64,000 nt of DNA from Burkholderiales bacterium (GTDB lineage: Bacteria; Pseudomonadota; Gammaproteobacteria; Burkholderiales; JAEUOS01), in NCBI GenBank assembly GCA_016790695.1, contig JAEUOS010000188.1:27126-91125 (forward strand), read 5' to 3'. The translations under genes were made by a program, and so were the position numbers. Below, in pieces: positions 22,496 through 31,287 of the stretch. The notes beneath the pieces are model-generated. The model had not been told where the DNA came from. It searched no databases and saw only the letters and a list, made by a program, of their open reading frames with translations. Position 1 is the first letter of the stretch, and each line of letters starts with the position of its first letter.

Positions 22496-24559
22496 GTGAC
22501 ATCCGCCGCGAAGATCGTGCGCACGATGTGCCCGATGAACTGCCACCCGACGCTGTGCGGCATGCTGGCCGAGGTGGAAGGCGGGGCCCTCAAGAGCGTG
22601 CGCGGCGACCCGGACAATCCCGACAGCCGCGGATTCCTGTGCATCCGCGGGCAGGCCTCCGCCGAGATCATCGGCAACCCGGGCCGGCTTCTGCATCCCC
22701 TGGTGCGGGAACGCCGCAGCGACGAATTTCGCCGCGCCACCTGGGACGAGGCGATGACGCGCATCACTGCCGGCATCCGCGAGGCCGACCCGGCCGCCAC
22801 CGCGATCTGGCCCGGGCACGGGACCTTCACGACCAACTACGGCACGCGGGTGAGCGCGCAGCTGATGGCGCGCTTCGCGAATTTCCACGGCAGCCAGTTC
22901 TTCAGCCCGACCATGGTCTGCTGGGGGCTCGGCGCGTTCGGACTCGCACTCACCGGCATGCTCGAGACCCACACCAAGGAGGACATGGGCGCGCATGCGC
23001 GGCTGATCATCCTGTGGGGCGCCAATCTCGCCAGCCAGCCGAACACCGCGCGGCACCTGCTGGCCGCGAAGAAGCGCGGCGCGCACATCGTCGCGATCGA
23101 CGTGCGCCACACCGAGGCGGCGGCGCAGGCCGACGAGGTCCTGCTGATCCGCCCGGGCACCGACGGCGCGCTGGCGCTGGCGATGATGCACGTGATCTGC
23201 GGCGAGGGACGGCACGACGCGTCCTTCGTCGCCGCGCACACGGTCGGGTTCGACGCGCTCGCCGCGCGGGTGCGCCAGTATGCGCCGCCATGGGCCGCAG
23301 GCGTGACCGGCGTTCCGGCCGCGGCGATCGAGAATCTCGCGCGCCGCTATGCCGCCAGCCGGCCGGCGATGATCGTCCTGGGCGGCAGTTCCATGCACAA
23401 GGGTGACAACGGCTGGCAGGCATCGCGCGCGATCGCCTGCCTGCCCGGCCTGACCGGCAACGTCGGGATCCCCGGCGCCGGCTTCGGCCCGCGCCATGGC
23501 GGTGCCGCCCACGGCAGGGGACTGGCGAGCATCGCCGAGCCGGGCCGGCGCAGGCCGGGGACGGCACTGCCCAACCAGATGTCGGCATTCACCGATGCGC
23601 TGCGCGCGGGCCGCGTCGCGAACCTGCTGCTGATGGGCACCAACATGCTGTCCTCGTTCGCGGACGCGACCGCCGTGGCCGACGGCCTGGACCGCACGCG
23701 CCTGGTGGTGAGCTACGACCTGTTCCTCAACGACACCGCGCGTCGATACGCCGATGTCGTGCTGCCGGGCACCGCCTGGCTGGAGGAACTGGGCGTGAAG
23801 TCCGCCTTCACCCACCTGTACCTGATGGAGCCGGCGCTCGCGCCGGCCGGCGAGGCGAAGTCGGTGCACTGGTTCCTGACCGCGCTCGCCGAGCGTCTGG
23901 GCCTCGCGGACTTCCATCCCTGGGCTTCCGAGGAAGCGATGATCGACGCCATCCTCGACCACCCGGCGACCGGTCGCGCGACCGTCGCCGCCCTGCGTGC
24001 CCGGGGCGGCATCGGTGAACTCGCCATTTCGCATGTGGCGAATCCGACGCTGCAGTTCGACACACCTTCGCGCAGGATCGAGTTTCATTCGGCCGTCGCC
24101 GAGGGCCTCGGCCTCGACCCGCTGCCGTGCTACGACGCGCCCGCGCCACGGCCGCCGGCGTATCCCCTGACACTGGCCCACGGACGCACGCTGGCGCACT
24201 TTCACGGCTTCTACGACAACGGCCGCGCGCTGCCGACGCTGGCCCGGCGCGAGCGCGCGCCGGTGCTGTGGATCGCCGCGCCGGACGCCGCCGCGCGCGG
24301 CATCGCGCACGGCGCGCGCGTGCGCCTGTGGAATGCGCGCGGGGCACTCGCCGCCGTCGCGCGGGTGACCGAGCGCATGACGCCCGGCACGGTGTGGATG
24401 CGCGACGGCTGGCCCGGCCTGAACGTCCTGACCTCGGGCGAGCCGGTGCTGCCCGACGCCGCGGTCGACGTCTTCGCGTTCTCTGCGGGGCAGGCGAACT
24501 TTGCCGCCTGCGTCGACGTCGAGGCAATCGGCGGCGACGCAGGCGCGGTCGCCGGCTAG
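22496..24559 (+). CDS. Molybdopterin-dependent oxidoreductase (DMSO reductase superfamily)
   Basis: Cytoplasmic-looking enzyme of 687 residues with no Tat signal. An N-terminal 4Fe-4S site is formed by Cys12, Cys16, Cys21 and Cys49, followed by bis-MGD binding domains (SQFFSPTMVCWG, LIILWGANLASQPNTARHL, VLGGSSMHKGDNGWQ) and a C-terminal molydopterin dinucleotide-binding barrel. Trp-Gly in CWG may sit at the metal, but the Mo ligand is unclear. The GTG start is preceded by an AGGAAG ribosome binding site. A MoaD-like gene follows 16 bases later. The substrate is unknown. Confidence 0.88.
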   Translation: MTSAAKIVRTMCPMNCHPTLCGMLAEVEGGALKSVRGDPDNPDSRGFLCIRGQASAEIIGNPGRLLHPLVRERRSDEFRRATWDEAMTRITAGIREADPAATAIWPGHGTFTTNYGTRVSAQLMARFANFHGSQFFSPTMVCWGLGAFGLALTGMLETHTKEDMGAHARLIILWGANLASQPNTARHLLAAKKRGAHIVAIDVRHTEAAAQADEVLLIRPGTDGALALAMMHVICGEGRHDASFVAAHTVGFDALAARVRQYAPPWAAGVTGVPAAAIENLARRYAASRPAMIVLGGSSMHKGDNGWQASRAIACLPGLTGNVGIPGAGFGPRHGGAAHGRGLASIAEPGRRRPGTALPNQMSAFTDALRAGRVANLLLMGTNMLSSFADATAVADGLDRTRLVVSYDLFLNDTARRYADVVLPGTAWLEELGVKSAFTHLYLMEPALAPAGEAKSVHWFLTALAERLGLADFHPWASEEAMIDAILDHPATGRATVAALRARGGIGELAISHVANPTLQFDTPSRRIEFHSAVAEGLGLDPLPCYDAPAPRPPAYPLTLAHGRTLAHFHGFYDNGRALPTLARRERAPVLWIAAPDAAARGIAHGARVRLWNARGALAAVARVTERMTPGTVWMRDGWPGLNVLTSGEPVLPDAAVDVFAFSAGQANFAACVDVEAIGGDAGAVAG

Positions 24560-24575
24560 TCCTCCCGCCGCCGCC

Positions 24576-24845
24576 ATGGTCAAGGTCGAATTCGCCGCCG
24601 CGCTGCAGCGCCATGTGCCGTGCGCACCGCAGTCGGTCGCGCCCGGCACGTTGCGCGCGGTGCTCGAGGCTGCGCTGGCCGCGGCACCGGGACTCGCGCA
24701 CTACGTGTTCGATGACCAGGGTGCGGTGCGCAAGCATGTCGCCGTCTTCGTCAATCAGCAGCAGGTGCGCGACCGTGTGCGCCTGGACCGGCCGCTGGCC
24801 GACGGCGACAGCGTATTCGTGGTGCAGGCACTGAGCGGCGGATGA
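24576..24845 (+). CDS. MoaD/ThiS-like ubiquitin-fold sulfur carrier
   Basis: Small beta-grasp protein of 89 residues ending in Gly-Gly, the tail that is adenylated and thiocarboxylated in MoaD and ThiS. The pattern MVKVEFAAALQRHV, a helix with LRAVLEAALAAAPGL, FVNQQQVRD and LADGDSVFVVQALSGG matches the fold. It sits between a molybdenum enzyme and a beta-propeller gene and not with moaE or thiG, so it may be a specialised carrier and not the cofactor-biosynthesis MoaD. The frame is open further upstream, into the previous gene, but the ATG at 24576 gives the expected fold. Confidence 0.85.
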   Translation: MVKVEFAAALQRHVPCAPQSVAPGTLRAVLEAALAAAPGLAHYVFDDQGAVRKHVAVFVNQQQVRDRVRLDRPLADGDSVFVVQALSGG

Positions 24846-24870
24846 CACGGGCAGCCGCGGGGAGGGAGGC

Positions 24871-25965
24871 ATGGGAACACTGTTGGTAGGCACGCGCAAG
24901 GGCCTCTTCGTGCTCGAGGGCGCAGGCGAGGCGTGGGAGTTCGTCGGGCACCATTTCGCCGGCGACCCGGTGAGCCAGGTACTCGCCGACGCGCGCGACG
25001 GCAACTGGTATGCGGCGCTCAATCTGGGGCATTTCGGCATCAAGTTGCGCCGCAGCGGCGATCGCGGCCGCACCTGGACCGAGGTTGCATCGCCTGCGTT
25101 TCCGGCCAAGCCCGCTGCCGGACCCTGGGCCGACGATCCCACGCCCTGGAGCGTCGAGCTGATCTGGGCGCTTGCGGCCGGCGGGGCCGACGAGCCCGGC
25201 GTGCTGTGGGCCGGTTGTCTGCCGGCGGGGCTGTTTCGGTCTGCCGACCGGGGTGCGACCTGGCAGCTGTGCCAATCCCTCTGGCACGACGCGCGGCGCC
25301 GCGACTGGACTGGCGGCGGCTACGATCAGGCCGGCATACATACGGTGCTGGTCGACCCGCGCGATGCGCGACACCTGACGCTGGGCATTTCCTGCGGCGG
25401 TGTCTGGCAGACGCGCGACGGCGGCGCCAGCTGGGAACTCACCGGCCGCGGCATGCGCGCCGACTTCATGCCGCCGGAGCGCGCCGAGGATCCGAACATC
25501 CAGGACCCGCACTGCATTGCGCAGTGCCTGGCGGACCCCGACGTCCTCTGGATGCAGCATCATGGGGGGATCTATCGCTCGGTCGACGCGGGCCGCCATT
25601 GGCTGCCGATCGCCGCGGCCGGGCCGAGCACGTTCGGCTTCGCGGTCGCCGCGGATCCCGGCAATCCCGGCCGCGCCTGGTTCGTGCCGGCGCAGGCGGA
25701 TGCCTGCCGCATTCCGGTTGGCGGTCGCATGGTGGTCACGCGCACCGACGACGGCGGCGCCAGTTTCCAGGTCTACGGCGAGGGCTTGCCGCAGCGGCAT
25801 GCCTATCATTTGGTCTATCGCCACGCGCTCGCCGTCGGCGGGGATGGCGACACGCTGGCGATGGCGTCGACCACGGGCGGCCTGTGGGTGAGCACGAACG
25901 CTGGCCGGAGCTGGGCGTGCCTCTCGCGCGACCTGCCGCCGGTCGCCGCGGTGCGATTCGCCTGA
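24871..25965 (+). CDS. BNR/VPS10-type beta-propeller protein (sialidase-like fold)
   Basis: Protein of 364 residues opening MGTLLVGTRKGLFVLEG with repeated Asp-box motifs of the S-x-D-x-G-x-T-W type: SGDRGRTW, SADRGATW, TRDGGASW, SVDAGRHW, TDDGGASF and STNAGRSW, about one per 50-60 residues. This is a BNR or WD40/YVTN-like propeller often labelled exo-alpha-sialidase. I see no signal peptide, so it is likely cytoplasmic, and there is no firm evidence of glycosidase activity. GGGAGG lies 6 bases before the ATG. It is 25 bases after the MoaD-like gene and probably acts with it. Confidence 0.85.
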   Translation: MGTLLVGTRKGLFVLEGAGEAWEFVGHHFAGDPVSQVLADARDGNWYAALNLGHFGIKLRRSGDRGRTWTEVASPAFPAKPAAGPWADDPTPWSVELIWALAAGGADEPGVLWAGCLPAGLFRSADRGATWQLCQSLWHDARRRDWTGGGYDQAGIHTVLVDPRDARHLTLGISCGGVWQTRDGGASWELTGRGMRADFMPPERAEDPNIQDPHCIAQCLADPDVLWMQHHGGIYRSVDAGRHWLPIAAAGPSTFGFAVAADPGNPGRAWFVPAQADACRIPVGGRMVVTRTDDGGASFQVYGEGLPQRHAYHLVYRHALAVGGDGDTLAMASTTGGLWVSTNAGRSWACLSRDLPPVAAVRFA

Positions 25966-26033
25966 GCATTGCCGCCGTGCCGGTTCCGGCTGGCGCATAA
26001 TGCCCGGGTCGCCCACCCCCGGAGAGGCTGAAC

Positions 26034-26732
26034 ATGGCCAGTCGCCGCGCACCCGCGAAATCGAAGGCGCAGGACGCCCCGCGCAAGGCGCCGGCCCGCA
26101 GGAAGCCGGCGGCCAAGGCCGGCGGGCCGGTCGACAGCCTGATGGGCAAGTTCGTCCCCGACCTCCCGCTGCTCGGCATGGTGCGCGACCTCGGCCGCTG
26201 GGCCGACACCATGCTCGCCACCGCCGGCGCCGGCGCCAAGGTCGCCGGGCTGGTCTCGCCGGTGCTCAATCACCCGGCCGCGACCGCCTCGCTGCAGCGC
26301 GCCGGCGCGCTGCTGCACGACGTGCGCGAAACCGCCGGCCTGTCGATCCAGGACCTGGGCCGCGCCATCGACCTCAAGGACGCCACCCTGATCGAGCATT
26401 TCGAGGCCGGCAAGGTGGCGCTGCCGTTCGACGTGATCCTGCGCATCGCCGCCGTGCTCGGGCGCAACGATCCGCTGCCCTTCGTCATGCGCCTGTTGCG
26501 CGAGTCCAACCCGCGGCTGGCGAAGACGCTCGAGGATCTGGGCGTCGGCAAGCTGGTCGTCCACATCGGCCGCGAGCGCGAATTCGTCAATCTCTATCGC
26601 GGCAAGGACGAACTCCGCTCGCTCGACGACGAGGAATTCGCCGCGCTGCTGCAGATCGTCGATGCCGCGCTGAAGATGGCGTTGTCCGCCAGGCACGGCA
26701 TGCAGCGCGCCGGCCGGCCGCTCGCCGATTGA
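26034..26732 (+). CDS. XRE-like helix-turn-helix protein with basic N-terminal tail
   Basis: Protein of 232 residues. Residues 1-31 are a Lys/Ala/Pro/Arg-rich tail like those of DNA-binding histone-like proteins. The middle contains a Cro/CI-type helix-turn-helix (about residues 98-146: LHDVRETAGLSIQDLGRAI, then LIEHFEAGKVALPFDVILRIAAVLG). The C-terminal part is acidic and helical. It presumably regulates or bridges DNA. It lies 25 bases before the WS/DGAT gene, suggesting co-expression and perhaps control of neutral lipid storage, which is inference. Targets are unknown. Confidence 0.75.
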   Translation: MASRRAPAKSKAQDAPRKAPARRKPAAKAGGPVDSLMGKFVPDLPLLGMVRDLGRWADTMLATAGAGAKVAGLVSPVLNHPAATASLQRAGALLHDVRETAGLSIQDLGRAIDLKDATLIEHFEAGKVALPFDVILRIAAVLGRNDPLPFVMRLLRESNPRLAKTLEDLGVGKLVVHIGREREFVNLYRGKDELRSLDDEEFAALLQIVDAALKMALSARHGMQRAGRPLAD

Positions 26733-26757
26733 ACGCCGACTGAAAGGCCCGCCGCCG

Positions 26758-28338
26758 ATGCGCCAGCTCAGCGCCAGCGACGCGCGCTTTCTCTACGCCG
26801 ACACCGCGCGCGCCAACGCCAACGTCACCAAGATCCAGATCTACGACCAGTCGACCGCGCCCGGCGGGCACGTGCGTTTCAAGACCATCCTCGCGCACAT
26901 CGAGTCGCGGCTGGCGCAGTCGCCGGCGTTCCGGCAGAAGCTGCACCGGGTGCCGCTCGAGCTCGACTACCCCTACTGGGTGGAGGACGAGGACTTCGAC
27001 CTCGAGTACCACGTGCGCCACATCGCCCTGCCCAAGCCGGGCGACTGGCGACAGTTCTGCATCCAGGCCTCGCGCATCCACGCGCGCGCGCTCGACCTTG
27101 CGCGGCCGCTGTGGGAGATCTATGTCATCGAGGGCCTCGACGGCTTCCTCGACCTGCCGCGCGGCAGCTTCGCCCTCCTGACCAAGGTGCACCACGCCGC
27201 CATCGACCTCGAGGATGCGGCCGGCGTCGCCACCGGCATCACTGCGGTGCTGCACGACACCAGCCCGACGCCGGCGCCGCCGGCGCCGCCGGCCCCCTGG
27301 TTTCCCGAGCCGGCGCCCGGCGCCGTGCGCATGATCGGGCGCGGGATCGCCGCTCTGGCGGCGGCGCCCTTGCGCCTGGCGCGGCCGTTGTCGCGCGCGC
27401 TGTCGGCGATCGCGCCCTCGGCCTTCGGCTACGCCGGGGAGATGCTGCTCACCCCCGAGAAGGTCGTCGCCACCCGCTTCAACGCGGCGGTATCCGCGCA
27501 CCGGGTCTTCGAGACGCGGCGTTTCCTGCTCGCGGAGTTCAAGGAGATCCGCGCGCTGGTGCCCGGCGCGACCGTCAACGACGCGGTGCTGGCGGTGTGC
27601 GGCGGCGCGCTGCGCCGCTACCTCGAGGCGGAGCGCGAGCTGCCGGCGGCGAACCTCACCGCGATCGCGCCGTTCTTCGTGCGCGAGGCCGGCGGCGGGG
27701 ACGGCGGCCGGCGCGCGATGGCGTGGATGCGCGTGCACCTGGAGACGGGCACCGGCGACGCCGTGCGGCGGCTGGCCGCGATCCATCGCCAGACCGCGTC
27801 CTCCGCCACCGTCGCCCGGGCCGTGCGCGCGCGCGAGCTCACCGACCTCGCGCAGCACACCCCGGCGGCGACGCTGGCGCTGGTCAGCAAGGTGCTCGCG
27901 CGCGCGGTGCGCGGCATCGGGCGCCGCGCGCCGCTCGCCAACTGCACGATCACCAATGTCCCGGGGCCCGCGCAGCCGCTCTACCTGTGCGGCGCGCGCA
28001 TGACCTATTTCTCGGCGATCATGCCGATCGCCGACGGCATGGGCCTGGTGTTCGCGGTGACCAGCTACGACGGCCGCATCATCATCTCGCCGACGTCGTG
28101 CCGCGAACTGATGCCCGACCCGGCCCGGTTCGCGCAATGCATCCGCGACAGCTTCCAGGAATACCTGGCGCTCGCCCGCGGCGGCGCGGTCGAAGGCGCG
28201 GCGCCGGTCAGGCGAACGCGGCCGAAGGCGTCGTCATCCGGTGCAGCATCCCGCCGACCCCGGTCGGCACGTACGGCCGCCACTGCCCCTCGGGTTGCGC
28301 CAGGCGGTCGGCCACGATCCACAGCACGACCGCGTTGA
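26758..28338 (+). CDS. Wax ester synthase/diacylglycerol acyltransferase (WS/DGAT)
   Basis: Acyl-CoA-dependent acyltransferase making wax esters or triacylglycerol, 526 residues. The catalytic motif is His145-His146-A-A-I-Asp150, the HHxxxD core; the usual following Gly is Leu151. An FDLEYHVRHIALPKPG block and the C-terminal TNVPGP and PIADGMGLVFAVTSYDGRI blocks match the family. The last 45 or so residues (from about 28208) are Arg/Ser-rich, unlike the family, and lie opposite the coding end of the alpha/beta hydrolase. The true C-terminus may be earlier in ancestors, or a stop was lost. Confidence 0.88.
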   Translation: MRQLSASDARFLYADTARANANVTKIQIYDQSTAPGGHVRFKTILAHIESRLAQSPAFRQKLHRVPLELDYPYWVEDEDFDLEYHVRHIALPKPGDWRQFCIQASRIHARALDLARPLWEIYVIEGLDGFLDLPRGSFALLTKVHHAAIDLEDAAGVATGITAVLHDTSPTPAPPAPPAPWFPEPAPGAVRMIGRGIAALAAAPLRLARPLSRALSAIAPSAFGYAGEMLLTPEKVVATRFNAAVSAHRVFETRRFLLAEFKEIRALVPGATVNDAVLAVCGGALRRYLEAERELPAANLTAIAPFFVREAGGGDGGRRAMAWMRVHLETGTGDAVRRLAAIHRQTASSATVARAVRARELTDLAQHTPAATLALVSKVLARAVRGIGRRAPLANCTITNVPGPAQPLYLCGARMTYFSAIMPIADGMGLVFAVTSYDGRIIISPTSCRELMPDPARFAQCIRDSFQEYLALARGGAVEGAAPVRRTRPKASSSGAASRRPRSARTAATAPRVAPGGRPRSTARPR

Positions 28339-29020
28339 AACCCAGGCCGGTGTGGCTGCCCGGCACCTGGATGTTCTCGTGCATGCGCGCGTCGCCATCG
28401 ATGGTGGCCTCCTGCGGCGGCACCACGCCGTCGGAAAGCGAGTACAGGCAGCTCATCGGCACCGGCGGCGCGCGCTTCTCGCGCATGTGCTTGACGCGCG
28501 GTTGCAGCGAATGGGCGGTCGGCCCGAGCGGATGCGCGATCAGCCGGTACAGGGCCTGCACCAGGGGCGGCGACTTGCTGCCCTCCGGATCGACGCTCAC
28601 CGGACTGCCGAGCGCGATCACGGCGCGCACGCACTCGCTGGCGCGGTGCGCGCCGTAGAGCGCGAACACGCCGCCCAGGCTCCAGCCGACCAGGCTCACG
28701 CGGCGCCCGGTGGCGTGATGCAGGTGCCGGATCTTCTGCTCGAGCGCCTCGGCATGGCGGCTGCGGAAGCCGACGTTGCGGCCCAGTCCCCAGGTGGCGA
28801 CGTCGTAGCCGCGGTTGGAAAGGAAGATGCGCAGCGCCGCCAGCGACGACTCGCTGGCCATGAATCCGGGCAGGAGCAGCACCGGATGCCCGTCGCCGGA
28901 CGGCGCGGTCAGCAGCAGCGGCAGGGCGTAGGGCAGCATCGCCATCTCGGCGACGGCGCGCAACTCGGTGAGCGAATGCAGGGGGTGGGGCGCGTCCCGG
29001 TGCGGGTGTCGCTTGGCCAT
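28208..29020 (-). CDS. Alpha/beta hydrolase
   Basis: Protein of 270 residues with an alpha/beta hydrolase fold: oxyanion region VLLLPGFMAS, nucleophile elbow GWSLGG with Ser114, a later Asp in SLSDGVVPP and His in GSHTGLGFN. No signal peptide. It resembles triacylglycerol lipase or esterase-like proteins found beside WS/DGAT genes, so turnover of neutral lipid is plausible. Its 3' end overlaps the convergent WS/DGAT gene by 131 bases. It lies 10 bases after the MscS gene on the same strand. Confidence 0.82.
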   Translation of the reverse strand: MAKRHPHRDAPHPLHSLTELRAVAEMAMLPYALPLLLTAPSGDGHPVLLLPGFMASESSLAALRIFLSNRGYDVATWGLGRNVGFRSRHAEALEQKIRHLHHATGRRVSLVGWSLGGVFALYGAHRASECVRAVIALGSPVSVDPEGSKSPPLVQALYRLIAHPLGPTAHSLQPRVKHMREKRAPPVPMSCLYSLSDGVVPPQEATIDGDARMHENIQVPGSHTGLGFNAVVLWIVADRLAQPEGQWRPYVPTGVGGMLHRMTTPSAAFA

Positions 29021-29030
29021 CTGGAGCGCC

Positions 29031-29849
29031 CTAGGCCGCCCGGGTGTGCATCACCTGATGCGGCGCGGGCACCGGCCAGCCGGCCAGCGCGCCGACCTCG
29101 GCGATCGCCTTGTTGGTGTCGAAGTAGACCTGCCAGTAATGGCTGTTGTGGCAGTACGGCCGCACCGCGAGCAGGCATCCGGCGGCATTGAACTCGAGGA
29201 TCTCGACCTGCGGCGCCGGGTCGGCGGCGACGTTGGCCACCTGGCCGACGCGCGTGGCCAGGAGCGCGATCGCATCCTTGGGATCGACGCCGTTGGCGAT
29301 CTGGCACTTGAGGTCGACGCGGCGGTACGGGTTGTGGGTGTAGTTGACGACGTTGTCCGCCAGGATCTTGCCGTTGCCCACCGTCACCCGCAGGTTGTCG
29401 ACCGTGTCGACGGTCGTGACGAACAGGCCGATCTCGCGCACGTCGCCCGTGACCCCGCCGGCGGAGATCATGTCGCCAACCTTGAACGGCCGCAGCACGA
29501 TCAGGAAGGCGCCGGCGGCGAAATTGGCGAGCAGGCCCGACCAGGCCGCGCCGATGGCGATGCCGGCGGCGGCGATCAGGGCGGCGAACGACGTGGTCTG
29601 GATCCCGAAGATCGACAGGATCGCGAGCACCAGCACGATGCGCAGCGTCACCTTGATCGACGATTCGCCGTAGGTGATCAGCGTCGGGTCGACCTTGCGC
29701 GAGGTCATGCCGTCGCGCGAGACGCGCATGATGAAGCCGATCACCCAGCCGCCGACGATCCACAGGATCACCGCGCCGAGGACCTTCCAGCCGATGTCGA
29801 CCAGGTAGGGCACCAGCACCTTCTCGATTTCCGCCAGCGTCTGATCCAT
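29031..29849 (-). CDS. mscS: Small-conductance mechanosensitive channel (MscS family)
   Basis: Channel of 272 residues with three membrane helices. The third, pore-lining, helix is the Ala/Gly-rich stretch AALIAAAGIAIGAAWSGLLA, followed by the MscS beta domain (VLRPFKVGDMISAGGVTGDVREIGLF) and a C-terminal alpha/beta domain. The size is close to that of E. coli MscS. The start at 29849 follows GGGGGAGAG on the minus strand; a longer open frame upstream has no support. It opens under membrane tension to release solutes during osmotic downshift. Confidence 0.9.
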   Translation of the reverse strand: MDQTLAEIEKVLVPYLVDIGWKVLGAVILWIVGGWVIGFIMRVSRDGMTSRKVDPTLITYGESSIKVTLRIVLVLAILSIFGIQTTSFAALIAAAGIAIGAAWSGLLANFAAGAFLIVLRPFKVGDMISAGGVTGDVREIGLFVTTVDTVDNLRVTVGNGKILADNVVNYTHNPYRRVDLKCQIANGVDPKDAIALLATRVGQVANVAADPAPQVEILEFNAAGCLLAVRPYCHNSHYWQVYFDTNKAIAEVGALAGWPVPAPHQVMHTRAA

Positions 29850-30045
29850 CGCTCTCCCCCGCGCGCGTCGGCAACCGCGTGAATCTACTCGAAACCGGCC
29901 GCGCATGCCGGAACGCCGATGCCGTTCGCGCGCGCCGGGCCGGGAGCGGCCGTCGGTGGCATCGGCGGCGCGCGCGCCGCCACGCGATTCCGCTTGCAGG
30001 TACCATCGCGCCTTCGCCGTTCGTTTCCCCCCCACGCCAGATCGC

Positions 30046-31287
30046 ATGAAGAACTCCTCGCAGGCTCTCTCCCACATCCGCGTCCTCGACATGTCCCGCG
30101 TGCTCGCGGGACCCTGGTGCACCCAGAACCTGGCCGATCTCGGCGCCGAAGTCATCAAGGTCGAGCGACCCGGCGCCGGCGACGACACCCGCGGCTGGGG
30201 GCCGCCCTGGATCAAGGACGGCCAGGGCAGGCCCACCACCGATTCGAGCTACTACGCCTCGACCAACCGCGGCAAGAAGTCGATCGCGGTCAACATCGCC
30301 AAGCCCGAGGGCCAGGCGCTGATCCGCGCGCTGGCCGAGAAGAGCGACGTGCTGATCGAGAACTACAAGGTCGGCGACCTCAAGCGCTACGGCCTCGACT
30401 ACGAGTCGCTCGCGAAGATCAACCCGGGCCTGGTCTACTGCTCGATCACCGGCTATGGCCAGGACGGGCCGTCGGCGCACAAGCCCGGCTACGACTTCAT
30501 CTTCCAGGGCATGGGCGGACTGATGAGCATCACCGGCGAGCGCGACGACCTCCCCGGGGGCGGTCCGCAGAAGGCGGGCGTCGCCATCGTCGACATCACC
30601 ACCGGAATGTACGCGACCGTCGCCATCCTGGCCGCGCTCAACCACCGCAGCGTCACCGGCCTGGGCCAGTACATCGACGTCGCGCTGCTCGACGCCGTGG
30701 TCGCGCTCGGCAGCAACCAGGTGACCGGCCATTTCGCCGGCGGCCACATCCCCAGGCGCTACGGCAACGCGCACGCCAACCTCGTGCCCTATCAGGTCTT
30801 CGACGTCGCCGACGGCGAGATCATCGTCGCCGCCGGCAACAACCTGCAGTGGAAGCGCCTGTGCGAGGCGATGGAGCGCACCGACCTCATCGACGATCCG
30901 CGCTATCGCGACGTCAAGGACCGCATCAACAACCGCGACCAGCTCGTGCCCGACCTCGCGCGCACCTTCAAGACCCGCACCATGGCCGACTGGGTCGCGC
31001 GCATCGAGGCGGTCGACGTGCCGTGCGGGCCGATCAACAACTACAAGCAGGTCTTCGAGGACCCGCAGGTCAGGCACCGCGGCCTCAAGGTCACGCTGCC
31101 GCGGATCGACGGCGGCAAGGTCGACACCTTCGCCAGCCCGCTGCGCCTGTCGCGCTCGCCGGTCAGGTATGAAAAGGCGCCGCCGCTGGTCGGCCAGGAC
31201 ACCGACGACGTGCTCGCGAGCGTCCTGGAAATGGACGCGGCCGGGGTCGCGGCGCTCAAGGCCGCCGGCATCGTGCAGGGACGCTAG
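30046..31287 (+). CDS. Class III CoA transferase (CaiB/BaiF family)
   Basis: Transfers CoA between acyl-CoA and a carboxylic acid; 413 residues. Family marks are the N-terminal HIRVLDMSRVLAGPWCTQNLADLGAEVIKVE, the NRGKKSIAVNI block and the catalytic Asp in KPGYDFIFQGMGG. No specific substrate is evident (formyl/oxalyl, succinyl/malyl and mesaconyl types share these motifs). It converges with and overlaps by four bases the TPP-enzyme gene. The start ATG at 30046 was chosen because the conserved N-terminus begins there; upstream frame sequence is Arg/Pro-rich. Confidence 0.9.
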   Translation: MKNSSQALSHIRVLDMSRVLAGPWCTQNLADLGAEVIKVERPGAGDDTRGWGPPWIKDGQGRPTTDSSYYASTNRGKKSIAVNIAKPEGQALIRALAEKSDVLIENYKVGDLKRYGLDYESLAKINPGLVYCSITGYGQDGPSAHKPGYDFIFQGMGGLMSITGERDDLPGGGPQKAGVAIVDITTGMYATVAILAALNHRSVTGLGQYIDVALLDAVVALGSNQVTGHFAGGHIPRRYGNAHANLVPYQVFDVADGEIIVAAGNNLQWKRLCEAMERTDLIDDPRYRDVKDRINNRDQLVPDLARTFKTRTMADWVARIEAVDVPCGPINNYKQVFEDPQVRHRGLKVTLPRIDGGKVDTFASPLRLSRSPVRYEKAPPLVGQDTDDVLASVLEMDAAGVAALKAAGIVQGR

